DNA from: CAYTET01 sp964436975
GTDB taxonomy: Bacteria; Bacillota_I; Bacilli_A; Erysipelotrichales; Erysipelotrichaceae
NCBI GenBank assembly: GCA_964436975.1
Contig: CAYTET010000032.1
Span: 1-22,472, forward strand
DNA length: 22,472 nucleotides
Direction: 5' to 3'
In this document: positions 12,492 through 20,160 of the stretch, piece after piece
Layout: the number at the start of each line of letters is the position of its first letter
Numbering within the stretch: the first letter of the stretch is position 1
The notes under the pieces: generated by a model
Databases searched by the model: none
Told to the model about the DNA's origin: nothing
What the model saw: only the letters and a program-made list of their open reading frames with translations
Position numbers and translations under genes: made by a program

Positions 12492-14390
12492 CTACTTTCT
12501 GGTAATGGCGCCAAAGCGACATGTGGTCATGCAGGTGCCGCACTTGATGCACTTGAATGAATCAATAGCGCGGGCGGGCAGTTTCTTGCCCGGAGCAATG
12601 TAATCAGTCGGAGCAATGCACTTGACCGGGCAGTTGCGCTCACAGGCGCCGCAGCCGACACATTTTTCACGATCGATTTCATATTTAAGCAGTTTCTTGC
12701 AGACATGAGCCGGGCAGGTCTTTTCAATATGGGCCTGGTATTCTTCCGGGAACTTATTCATTGTCGAAAGAATGGGGTTGGCTGAAGTCTGGCCCAGAGC
12801 ACACAGCGCACTGTCTTTAATCTCAGCCGCCAGATACTTAAGGTCCTCAATCGTCTTCTGGGTTCCCTTGCCTTCGGTAATGCTTGTCAGCATTTCCAGC
12901 ATCCGCTTGGTGCCGACACGACACGGCGTGCACTTGCCGCAGGACTCATCACAGATGAAATCCATGTAGAAGCGGGCGACGTCAACCATGCAGTTGTCTT
13001 CATCAAGGATGATCATGCCGCCGGAGCCCATCATGGAGCCGGCTGCGACCAGGGTATCATAAGTAATAGGCGTATCCAGATCTTTTTCGGTCAGACAGCC
13101 GCCGGAAGGGCCGCCGGTCTGAACAGCTTTGAACTTCTTGCCATTCTGGCAGCCGCCGCCGATATCATAGACGACTTCGCGCAGGGTCATCCCCAGCGGA
13201 ATCTCGACCAGACCCGGATTGACGGTTTTGCCGGCCAGGCAGAATACTTTGGTGCCATGGGATTTCTCATCGCCGATAGCGGTAAACCAATCAGCGCCGT
13301 GATGAATAATCAGCGGGATGTTGTACAGCGTTTCGACGTTGTCAACAACGGTCGGCTTGCCCCAGACACCGGAGATAGCCGGGAACGGGGGACGCGGATT
13401 AGGCATGCCGCGCTTGCCTTCAACTGACTGGATAAGAGCGGTTTCTTCACCGCAGACAAACGCGCCGGCGCCTAAGCGCAGCTCGATGTCAAACTTAAAG
13501 CCGCTGCCCATGATGTCTTCGCCCAGCATGCCGTTTTCATGGGCTTGGGCAATGGCATTGTTAAGTCTTTCAATAGCCAGCGGGTATTCTGCTCTGACAT
13601 AGACATAACCCTGATGAGCACCGATGGCATAGCCGGCAATGGTCATGCCTTCAATAACTTCAAACGGGTCACCTTCAATTTCAGCCCGGTTCATAAATGC
13701 TCCCGGATCGCCTTCATCGAAGTTACAGATTACATAATGGTCCTTATCTTCATCAGGATTGATAAAGCCCCACTTGCGCCCGGTCGGGAAACCGGCGCCG
13801 CCCCGGCCGCGCAGACCGGAATTAAGCACTTCGGCGGTGACATCACGCGGTTTCATGGCCGTCAGGGCTTTCGCTAAAGCCTGATAGCCATCCGCGCCGA
13901 TGTACTCGTGAATATCGCAGGGATCAATCTTGCCGCAGTTATGCAGCACAATGCGCTTCTGTCTTTGGAAAAAGACGGTATCATCAATATCGGTTACAAC
14001 CGGATCGCCATCCTTGCGGCCCATCTTACCCAGATCAGTCGTTCCGACAACATAATCCAGATCAATCTTGCCGCTGCCGATATGGCTGGCAATGATTTCC
14101 TTGGCTTTGTCCGGATTGACATGGACATAAGTGGTCTTGGTGCCATCCTTTTCAACGATTTCAACAATCGGCTCCAGGGAGCTGACGCCGATAGCACCGG
14201 CGGCAATCACCTTGCATTTGTAACCATTCTTTTTAACTTCCTCAACTAAAGTATCATAAACCGGAGTTGCTCCGGCAGCCTGGCCGCCGGTATCCATTCC
14301 GACCAGAATACGATAGTCGCAGGAACCATCTTGCATCGCAATTTCAGCCTTGTACTGCTGACACTGCTTATTTAACTCTTCAAGTTTCAT
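12492..14390 (-). CDS. hydB: [FeFe]-hydrogenase NADH-binding subunit (NuoF-like)
   Basis: NAD(H)- and FMN-binding subunit of the trimeric hydrogenase, 632 residues. After an N-terminal thioredoxin-like domain (about 1-105) comes the NuoF core: GLRGRGGAGFPTGRKWGF for NADH/FMN, FDEGDPGAFMNR, GAGAFVCGEETALIQS, then an SLBB segment, the [4Fe-4S] site ESCGKCTPCRVG with its fourth Cys in LCALGQTS, and a C-terminal pair of ferredoxin motifs (CVGCGACERNCP and CIKCGTCMTTCRF). In relatives the N-terminal domain binds a [2Fe-2S] cluster through four Cys; here those positions read MDTGGQAAG and AGAIGVSS, so that cluster must be absent. AAAGGGA lies 5 bases before the ATG. It sits between hydC (25 bases upstream) and hydA. 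Confidence 0.95.
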   Translation of the reverse strand: MKLEELNKQCQQYKAEIAMQDGSCDYRILVGMDTGGQAAGATPVYDTLVEEVKKNGYKCKVIAAGAIGVSSLEPIVEIVEKDGTKTTYVHVNPDKAKEIIASHIGSGKIDLDYVVGTTDLGKMGRKDGDPVVTDIDDTVFFQRQKRIVLHNCGKIDPCDIHEYIGADGYQALAKALTAMKPRDVTAEVLNSGLRGRGGAGFPTGRKWGFINPDEDKDHYVICNFDEGDPGAFMNRAEIEGDPFEVIEGMTIAGYAIGAHQGYVYVRAEYPLAIERLNNAIAQAHENGMLGEDIMGSGFKFDIELRLGAGAFVCGEETALIQSVEGKRGMPNPRPPFPAISGVWGKPTVVDNVETLYNIPLIIHHGADWFTAIGDEKSHGTKVFCLAGKTVNPGLVEIPLGMTLREVVYDIGGGCQNGKKFKAVQTGGPSGGCLTEKDLDTPITYDTLVAAGSMMGSGGMIILDEDNCMVDVARFYMDFICDESCGKCTPCRVGTKRMLEMLTSITEGKGTQKTIEDLKYLAAEIKDSALCALGQTSANPILSTMNKFPEEYQAHIEKTCPAHVCKKLLKYEIDREKCVGCGACERNCPVKCIAPTDYIAPGKKLPARAIDSFKCIKCGTCMTTCRFGAITRK

Positions 14391-14415
14391 TTGTGTCCCT
14401 TTCTATCCTTTCTGA

Positions 14416-14907
14416 TCAGCTATGCCGTTCGGCGGCAATGATTTCCTTCATGCGCTTTTCAGCCGAACCGGTCTTCAAAGCCTGGCCGTAAACCTTGCCG
14501 TCAATAACAGCAACCGGTGCCAGACCGCAGGCCCCTAAACAGCGGGTCGCGTCGACGGAGAATAAACCATCGCTGCTGGTGCCATTAACCGGCGCCTGCG
14601 ACAGCTCAAGGACCTTATCGAGCAAGGCCTGGGCGTTGTTGACGTAACAGGCGGTTCCCAGACAGACATTAACGACATGCTTGCCGCCCGGCTGGGTTTT
14701 GAATCGCGTATAAAACGTTACGACGCCATAAACTTCTGCTACCGATACACCAGCCGCCTCAGCGATCTTTTCCATCGCCTCAAACGGGATATATCCCAGA
14801 TCATCCTGGACTTCATGCAGCATCATCTTGACCGGACCGGGTTTTCCTTTATGGCGGGCCACAATCTCATCGATTTTCTGCAGAGAAGCCTCATTCAACT
14901 TCTGCAT
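14416..14907 (-). CDS. hydC: [FeFe]-hydrogenase small subunit (NuoE-like)
   Basis: A 163-residue NuoE/24-kDa-like subunit with a thioredoxin fold carrying one [2Fe-2S] cluster; it passes electrons with HydB. The four cluster Cys are present as CLGTAC and CLGACG, spaced as in the family, after the helical N-terminal part (GPVKMMLHEVQDDLGYIP, VYGVVTFYTRF). The start at 14907 is chosen because GGAGGTG lies 6 bases before it; an in-frame ATG at 14922 would place the ribosome site inside the coding sequence. It is first of hydC-hydB-hydA. The ABC permease gene ends only 24 bases upstream with no clear terminator between them, so the hydrogenase operon may be transcribed from the permease promoter. 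Confidence 0.95.
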   Translation of the reverse strand: MQKLNEASLQKIDEIVARHKGKPGPVKMMLHEVQDDLGYIPFEAMEKIAEAAGVSVAEVYGVVTFYTRFKTQPGGKHVVNVCLGTACYVNNAQALLDKVLELSQAPVNGTSSDGLFSVDATRCLGACGLAPVAVIDGKVYGQALKTGSAEKRMKEIIAAERHS

Positions 14908-14931
14908 TATCTCACCTCCCAAGTGAAGCTA

Positions 14932-15660
14932 TCAAAACATATGACGATATGTTTTAATCCTGTTGACAATCCCATCCAATATCACAACCATAATAATAAT
15001 CCACACGGACCAGGCCAATACCCCGGTCGTATCCAGATTGATCCGGCACAGGTGCATCTTCAGACCCACACTGTCGGGAACCTGGCCGAGAATCTCAGCC
15101 ATAACCGATACCTTGTAGCCCAGCCCCACGGCGTTGCCCAGGGCTGAAAAGAAGTATGGCCGCAGCTGCGGCAGATAAACTTTACCGATGCGGCTGCCGG
15201 TTTTAGGCAGATACAGCCGCATGGCATCCTTAAGATCAGGATCCAGCTGCTCCATGGCCAGTCGGGCATTGCTGTAGAAAACCGGAAACAGAATCAGGAA
15301 GCTGACCAGATAAACACTGCGCTGCTGACCCAGCCAGATCAGCGAAAGAAAGATGTAGGAAACATTGGGAATCGTTTTGATGATAATCTCAAGCGGATGA
15401 AAAAAGGCTTCGGCTTGATGATTAATTCCCGTAATCAGGCCCAGCCCTGTCCCGCAGACTGCTGCAATCAGCAGACCCACACCCATCCGGACAAACGTTA
15501 AAGCGGTTACACGGTAAAAACTGAGTGTGGAGGCGATGGCAATCATCCGGATAACAACATCATGCGGATACGGCAGCAGGATGTCATTGCTGATAAGCGC
15601 TGCCAGGATATACCATAATCCGATCAAAAAGGCGATTGTCAGATACTTGGCGTATTTCAT
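14932..15660 (-). CDS. ABC transporter permease (NitT/TauT/SsuC type)
   Basis: A 242-residue inner-membrane subunit of an ABC importer of the nitrate/sulfonate/taurine/thiamin-precursor group; about six membrane segments. It has YLTIAFLIGLWYILAALI at the N-terminus, VRMGVGLLIAAVCGTGLGLI, the family block IKTIPNVSYIFLSLIWLG, and the cytoplasmic EAA loop (LKDAMRLYLPKTGSRIGKVY, then LPQLRPYFF) that docks the ATPase. An ATG at 15669 is in frame but touches the AAGGG ribosome site; 15660 leaves 9 bases and is preferred. The likely binding-protein partner is at 19228-20160, on the other side of the SNF2 gene. No ATPase gene is visible. The substrate cannot be named. Confidence 0.85.
   Translation of the reverse strand: MKYAKYLTIAFLIGLWYILAALISNDILLPYPHDVVIRMIAIASTLSFYRVTALTFVRMGVGLLIAAVCGTGLGLITGINHQAEAFFHPLEIIIKTIPNVSYIFLSLIWLGQQRSVYLVSFLILFPVFYSNARLAMEQLDPDLKDAMRLYLPKTGSRIGKVYLPQLRPYFFSALGNAVGLGYKVSVMAEILGQVPDSVGLKMHLCRINLDTTGVLAWSVWIIIMVVILDGIVNRIKTYRHMF
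14934..14955. repeat. Perfect 9-base inverted repeat upstream of hydC
   Basis: Arms AAAACATAT and ATATGTTTT flank a 4-base centre (GACG on the plus strand). It overlaps the permease stop codon and ends 27 bases before the hydC ATG. It could be a regulator operator or a weak RNA hairpin. Confidence 0.75.
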
Positions 15661-15694
15661 GGCCACCATCCCTTGATCTGTTACAACAACTAAA

Positions 15695-15723
15695 ATTATA
15701 GCATACCCTTTTCATCATGTTGC
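15695..15723 (-). promoter_or_regulatory. Promoter of the permease (and perhaps hydCBA)
   Basis: Extended -10 TG-C-TATAAT (hexamer 15700-15695) with a weak -35 GCAACA (15723-15718) at 17 bases. Start would be near 15688, giving a leader of about 28 bases. Confidence 0.65.
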
Positions 15724-15726
15724 TAC

Positions 15727-15770
15727 TTTTGCGCTAAATTTGTGCTCATTTGCCCCTTTTCCGCGCAAAA
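15727..15770. repeat. Inverted repeat TTTTGCGC...GCGCAAAA
   Basis: Perfect 8-base arms (15727-15734 and 15763-15770) 28 bases apart, between the SNF2 stop and the permease promoter. The hairpin lacks a T-tract, so it is a poor terminator; it may be an operator or chance. Confidence 0.5.
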
Positions 15771-15781
15771 CCGCCCCCTTT

Positions 15782-18700
15782 TTACATTTTCAGCAGTTCG
15801 GTCAAATCAGCCAGATTCATCTTCATCAGCGAGCCTTCATTCCCTTCAACAAACAGGTCGGCCAGATCGCCTTTCTTTTTCTGCAGCTCTAAAATCTTTT
15901 CCTCAATGCTGTCTTTCATGACCATTTTATAAACCATCACCTTATTGGTCTGGCCAATCCGGTAAGCCCGGTCAGTGGCCTGGTTCTGGGCAGCCAGATT
16001 CCACCAGGGATCATAGTGGATTACCGCTTCGGCCGCCGTCAGGTTCAGACCGGTCCCGCCGGTCTTGAGTGAAATGAGGAAGACATCAATCTGACCGCTC
16101 TGGAACTGCTCTACCATCCGGTGGCGCTCCTGCTTGCTGGTGGCCCCGGTCATCAGCAGATAAGAATAGTTGTTTTTAATGCATTCCCTTTCAATCAGCC
16201 CCAAGGCCCCGGTAAAGCAGGAAAACAGCAGGACCTTCTTGCCGCTGGCAATCAGCGATGACAGCAGCTCCATGCACCCGTTGAGCTTGGAGCCGGTCTG
16301 TTCGATATTATCATAGACCAGCCGCGGCTCCACACAGAACTGCCGCAGCCGGGTCAGCTGGGCTAAAACCATCAGTTTATCCTGCTTGGGCATATTCAGC
16401 TGGCGGGCAATCTCTTCATTAACCTGGGCCAGATTGGCCAGATACAGCTTCTTTTCCAGATCTGAAAATTCAAGGGCTAAAGCGGTTTCCTGTTTTTCGG
16501 GCAGTTCGGTCAGCACCTGTGTCTTGGTCCGGCGCAGGATAAAAGGCTCCACCATTTTCTTGAGCCGCTGGGTGGCTTTCTCATCATTGCCGTTGACAAT
16601 ATCCTCCTCAAACTTTTTGCGGAAGTAGTTGTAACTGTGCAGATAGCCCGGCATCAGAAAGTCAAAGATGCTCCACAGTTCGGAAAGGTTGTTTTCAATG
16701 GGCGTGCCGGTCAGCGCCAACTTATGCTTGGCCTGCAGCTGCTTGACGCAGCGGGCATTCTGGGTCTGCGGGTTTTTGATATACTGGGCCTCATCAAGAA
16801 TAACCGTGTCAAAGGCAATCTTTTCATATTCATCAACATCCCGGCGCATATAGTCGTAGGAAGTGATCATTATGTCATATTCCGCATACAGGCCGATTAA
16901 ATACTGCCGGGATTCAGCGGCCCCCATTATGCAGACCGCCTTAAGATCCGGGCAGAATTTCTCAATTTCATCCCGCCAGTTGAGGATCAGACTGCTCGGA
17001 CAGACCACCAGACACGGCTTGCGGCCTTCGGTTTTAATAAGCGTCAGCACCTCCAGGGTCTTTCCCAGGCCCATATCATCGGCCAGAATGCCGCTCAGAT
17101 TGAGCCGGCCGAGGTGGGCCATCCATTCTACCCCGAATTTCTGGTAATCCCGCAGGGTGGCCTTAAAATAATCGGAAAGCGTCAGTGAAGTCGGGTTGAC
17201 GTCGGTCAGGCTGTGCAGAAAGCTCTGGTATTCATCACTCCATTTGACCTCAATATTGTCCTCACTCTGCATCCCTAATGCCCGGTAGGGATTAAGAACT
17301 ATTTCATCCTTCTTCAGCTGGGCCAGTTCGACGCCCTGCTCGTTGAGCATTTCATCAAGATCCTTCAGGTCAGCCGACTCCAGGGAGAGAATCTGGCCGT
17401 TTTTCAGCCGGTGAAAGCGTCTTTTCAGACGATAATCCCTGATGACGGCCGCCAGTTCGTCCCCGGGGATTTCCTGGCTGCTGATATCCATGGTAAAAAG
17501 ACCTTCCGCCACTTTAACCCCGATGCTGAAGTGAAATTCCTTTTTGCCGGCGGTGCCGCCGATATTCTGAATGGCTGATGAAACCATAACCGTGATCTTC
17601 GCATTGATCTGCGGCAGTATTTTATTGACAAAATCAACGGTTTCTTCTTTATCCGAAGCCATCAGGGCAAACTGGCCTGTTTCATCGATGACGGCCCCGT
17701 AACGGACAAAGGCCTCGACAATGCCGGCGCACAGCGTTGAAGTCTTCCGGTTGGCCGGATCAAAGCCGCTCAGCTTGCTGCCATCGGCATATTTGCATTC
17801 AAGCGTGAAAAACAGGTCATCATTGGTATTGACATCGCCGTACAGGGTTAATTCTTCTTCGGTCTTAGACAGCCCTTCAAAATCAAAACCATCCCAGACA
17901 AACTCGTTTCTGACATTCTGGTAGATCTGCCGGACAAACTGGCTTATTTTCTCCGGAACAATGATCAGGGTCTTTTCATCATCCAGCGCCTTATACATCT
18001 TAAGGGCAATCGGGGACTTGACATCCTGGTTGCAGTAAAGCCAGCGGTTGTTCCGGGGCCCGCAGTTGAGATAATACAGCCCCTTGGCCCCGACAATGGT
18101 CTGGGCCGATTCCATCGAAAGAACGACCGCGCCGTCATCCCGCTTGGCCGCCGTTATATGCACCGGCAGGCTGATGGTCTTGCAGTCAAAATCACGGTGC
18201 TGGCTGTCAAGATGGCTGCAGTTATCAAAAACAGCATCAATATCGCCGTCATCAACGGCACAGACACTGCTGACGGTGCGGGTATGGTAGCGGCTCAAAG
18301 GCAGATACCGCATCAGGCCGATGATCTGCACCGACTGCTGGTCAAATCCTTCCATTCTGTTGGCAAAGGTCAGCGATGACGAGCCGTAATTTACACTTAG
18401 TCCGCGGTCAACAGCCGTCAGAAACTCATCGATGCTGCGGACAACATACTTCTTTTCAGCCCCGACCCTAAACTTTATCTCCCAGTGTTCTTCGTTTTGT
18501 TCCAGACAGACGCACAGCTGCTTGACTATCTCGGCAGCCGGCTGCAGGTTGAAGGTATTGCTGTTTACTTCCTTGGCATCCCGCAGCAGCTCATTCATGC
18601 TGCCGCGGCTGATTTCTTCCTCCGCCTGCTGCTTGAGAAACGCAATCATTTCCGGCCGCTTTTCTTTCAGCTGCCGGCGCTGCTTCTGATAATCAATGGG

Positions 18701-19045
18701 CAGATGCTCAAAATCAAGGTCGTTGCACAGCAGCAGCATGGCCCCGATATGCCAGCAGCGATGGGAAAAATTAAAGCTCCAGCAGTTGCAGTAAGCCGAA
18801 AACTTCTTGCCGTCCTGGGAAGCCCTGATTTTAATTTCATCGATTTCGTTTTTATAAGAATTCTCATCTTTGATGTGGCCGACGATCTCATAGCTGTCAC
18901 CGTGCTGGGAAACCATGACATCCAGATAGCGGTCATTGGCATAGAAGTCCAGAGCCTGCTGGTTTTCAGCGGCCGAATGAAAATAACGGGGATCTGATTT
19001 ATTGCCGTCGATTATCTTCCTGACGTAATTAAGGCTGACGTACAT
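15782..19045 (-). CDS. SNF2-family helicase/ATPase with SWIM zinc finger
   Basis: A 1087-residue double-stranded-DNA translocase. An N-terminal SWIM finger (C86-x-C88, C97-x-H99; YCNCWSFNFSHRCWHI) is followed by a long middle region (about 110-620) with no clear motif, of the kind that precedes bacterial SNF2 domains. The ATPase then reads TLRDYQKFGVEWMAHL, Walker A DDMGLGKT (near 655), Walker B ILDEAQYIKNP (near 750), LTGTPIENNLSELWS, and the helicase C block SLKTGGTGLNL with DRAYRIGQT (near 1025). An upstream GTG at 19063 is in frame but lies over the AGGAGG ribosome site; the ATG at 19045 is 8 bases after it. Bacterial SWIM-SNF2 proteins are widespread, and their role (transcription recycling or DNA repair) is uncertain. 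It has its own promoter between two transporter genes. Confidence 0.93.
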   Translation of the reverse strand: MYVSLNYVRKIIDGNKSDPRYFHSAAENQQALDFYANDRYLDVMVSQHGDSYEIVGHIKDENSYKNEIDEIKIRASQDGKKFSAYCNCWSFNFSHRCWHIGAMLLLCNDLDFEHLPIDYQKQRRQLKEKRPEMIAFLKQQAEEEISRGSMNELLRDAKEVNSNTFNLQPAAEIVKQLCVCLEQNEEHWEIKFRVGAEKKYVVRSIDEFLTAVDRGLSVNYGSSSLTFANRMEGFDQQSVQIIGLMRYLPLSRYHTRTVSSVCAVDDGDIDAVFDNCSHLDSQHRDFDCKTISLPVHITAAKRDDGAVVLSMESAQTIVGAKGLYYLNCGPRNNRWLYCNQDVKSPIALKMYKALDDEKTLIIVPEKISQFVRQIYQNVRNEFVWDGFDFEGLSKTEEELTLYGDVNTNDDLFFTLECKYADGSKLSGFDPANRKTSTLCAGIVEAFVRYGAVIDETGQFALMASDKEETVDFVNKILPQINAKITVMVSSAIQNIGGTAGKKEFHFSIGVKVAEGLFTMDISSQEIPGDELAAVIRDYRLKRRFHRLKNGQILSLESADLKDLDEMLNEQGVELAQLKKDEIVLNPYRALGMQSEDNIEVKWSDEYQSFLHSLTDVNPTSLTLSDYFKATLRDYQKFGVEWMAHLGRLNLSGILADDMGLGKTLEVLTLIKTEGRKPCLVVCPSSLILNWRDEIEKFCPDLKAVCIMGAAESRQYLIGLYAEYDIMITSYDYMRRDVDEYEKIAFDTVILDEAQYIKNPQTQNARCVKQLQAKHKLALTGTPIENNLSELWSIFDFLMPGYLHSYNYFRKKFEEDIVNGNDEKATQRLKKMVEPFILRRTKTQVLTELPEKQETALALEFSDLEKKLYLANLAQVNEEIARQLNMPKQDKLMVLAQLTRLRQFCVEPRLVYDNIEQTGSKLNGCMELLSSLIASGKKVLLFSCFTGALGLIERECIKNNYSYLLMTGATSKQERHRMVEQFQSGQIDVFLISLKTGGTGLNLTAAEAVIHYDPWWNLAAQNQATDRAYRIGQTNKVMVYKMVMKDSIEEKILELQKKKGDLADLFVEGNEGSLMKMNLADLTELLKM

Positions 19046-19083
19046 AGAATTAGCCTCCTGCACTCCGTTTTTGGGTTCTTTTT

Positions 19084-19131
19084 ATTATAAGCCCAAAACC
19101 GGTCTGTATTATGTCCTGATTTGCGGACATA
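19084..19131 (-). promoter_or_regulatory. Promoter of the SNF2 gene with overlapping inverted repeat
   Basis: A perfect -10 TATAAT lies at 19089-19084; no good -35 is seen at 16-18 bases. TATGTCC (19110-19116) and GGACATA (19125-19131) form a 7-base inverted repeat with an 8-base centre that covers the expected -35 position, a plausible place for an activator or repressor. Confidence 0.5.
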
Positions 19132-19172
19132 CTGATTTAATCCCGCCCTATGACCTATTGGCCCCAGTATAT

Positions 19173-19204
19173 AAAAAACCGGAGACATCTTCTTTGTCTC
19201 CGGT
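19173..19204 (-). terminator. Terminator of thrS-lipoprotein unit
   Basis: Perfect 10-base stem ACCGGAGACA/TGTCTCCGGT (19204-19195 with 19187-19178), a 7-base loop, then a T-run (19178-19173). It lies 23 bases beyond the lipoprotein stop and separates it from the SNF2 promoter. Confidence 0.92.
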
Positions 19205-19227
19205 CGGCTGTAATAATTAAGGTTTTC

Positions 19228-20160
19228 TTATTTGGTGGTCAGCAGGACACCGTCCAGCGATGTAACACCAAACAGTTTGACAAATTCCAGAATCTGGTCC
19301 TGGCTGTCGGCGGCAAATACAAAATCCAGATTCATGTTCTTAATGGTATTTTCCGTAAAGATGGATGCATCAACACCGACCAGATCAGCCGTCGCATCAG
19401 CACTGTTCAGACTGGCAATGTCATCGACAATAGATGAAGATGAAGCCAGATAGCTGTCAACCGTGCTGAAGAAGCTGTTATAAACGGTGCTGTGGGCATC
19501 ATAATCTTCCTGACGGACAAAAATGGCCGCCTGCGGATAGTTATCAAAGCCGGTCGCCTGCTTCCAGGCCTGCTGCAGATCAGCGACAACGTTGTACGTA
19601 ACGCCTTTGGCAGCGGCGGTAGCCATGACCTTTGACATAACCGGCTCGGCGACCAGACCGGTCGTTGCCTTGCCGGCAATCAGCTGGCCGGCAACTTCAC
19701 TGACCGCGCTGTACCAGGTAATTTCACCGGTAAAGCCTAAAGTATCCTTGACTGTATCTAAAACCTTTTCCGGCACAGCTCCCTGGCCGAAAGCGGTCAA
19801 AGCCGCATCGCCTTTCAGCTGCTCATCCGTTGACAGAATGTACAGATTGCCCCAGCTGACAACAGCCGCCAGTTTATAATCGCTCTTGCCGGCGGAAATC
19901 AGCTTGGTCCCCAGATTGACCGGGGCGACAATGACATCATACTGCGGATCCGGATTGACAAAAGCCGCCTGCAGCAGATCTGAGCCGTCAACAGTAGTGA
20001 CCTGGGCCGCATTGTCTTTTACATAGCCTAAAATACCGATCGTCGGTGCCCCTTTGGGCGCCAGAACGGTCAAAACCTTGTCATCGGCTGGGGTCTGGGC
20101 TGAACTGCAGCCGCTTAAAACCGTTAAAAGCAGGCAGCAGACAATAAATAATTTCTTCAT
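19228..20160 (-). CDS. ABC transporter substrate-binding lipoprotein
   Basis: A 310-residue secreted lipoprotein: signal peptide MKKLFIVCCLLLTVL, lipobox LSGC with the lipidated Cys at residue 18, then a periplasmic-binding-protein fold of the NMT1/THI5/SsuA type (TVLAPKGAPTIGILGYV, VIVAPVNLGTKLISAG, VSWGNLYILST, GLVAEPVMSKVMA, YPQAAIFVRQEDYD). It would hold the ligand on the outer face of the membrane and deliver it to the permease at 14932-15660. The ligand is not deducible. Its ATG overlaps the thrS stop as ATGA, and its GGAGG ribosome site is inside thrS, so it is translated with thrS and lies under the threonine T-box. A strong terminator follows at once, so the permease is in a different transcript. 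Confidence 0.85.
   Translation of the reverse strand: MKKLFIVCCLLLTVLSGCSSAQTPADDKVLTVLAPKGAPTIGILGYVKDNAAQVTTVDGSDLLQAAFVNPDPQYDVIVAPVNLGTKLISAGKSDYKLAAVVSWGNLYILSTDEQLKGDAALTAFGQGAVPEKVLDTVKDTLGFTGEITWYSAVSEVAGQLIAGKATTGLVAEPVMSKVMATAAAKGVTYNVVADLQQAWKQATGFDNYPQAAIFVRQEDYDAHSTVYNSFFSTVDSYLASSSSIVDDIASLNSADATADLVGVDASIFTENTIKNMNLDFVFAADSQDQILEFVKLFGVTSLDGVLLTTK

Noticed and set aside
18485..18997. 170-codon plus-strand frame inside the SNF2 gene
   Set aside because: Antisense shadow of the SWIM region; the sense protein is clear.
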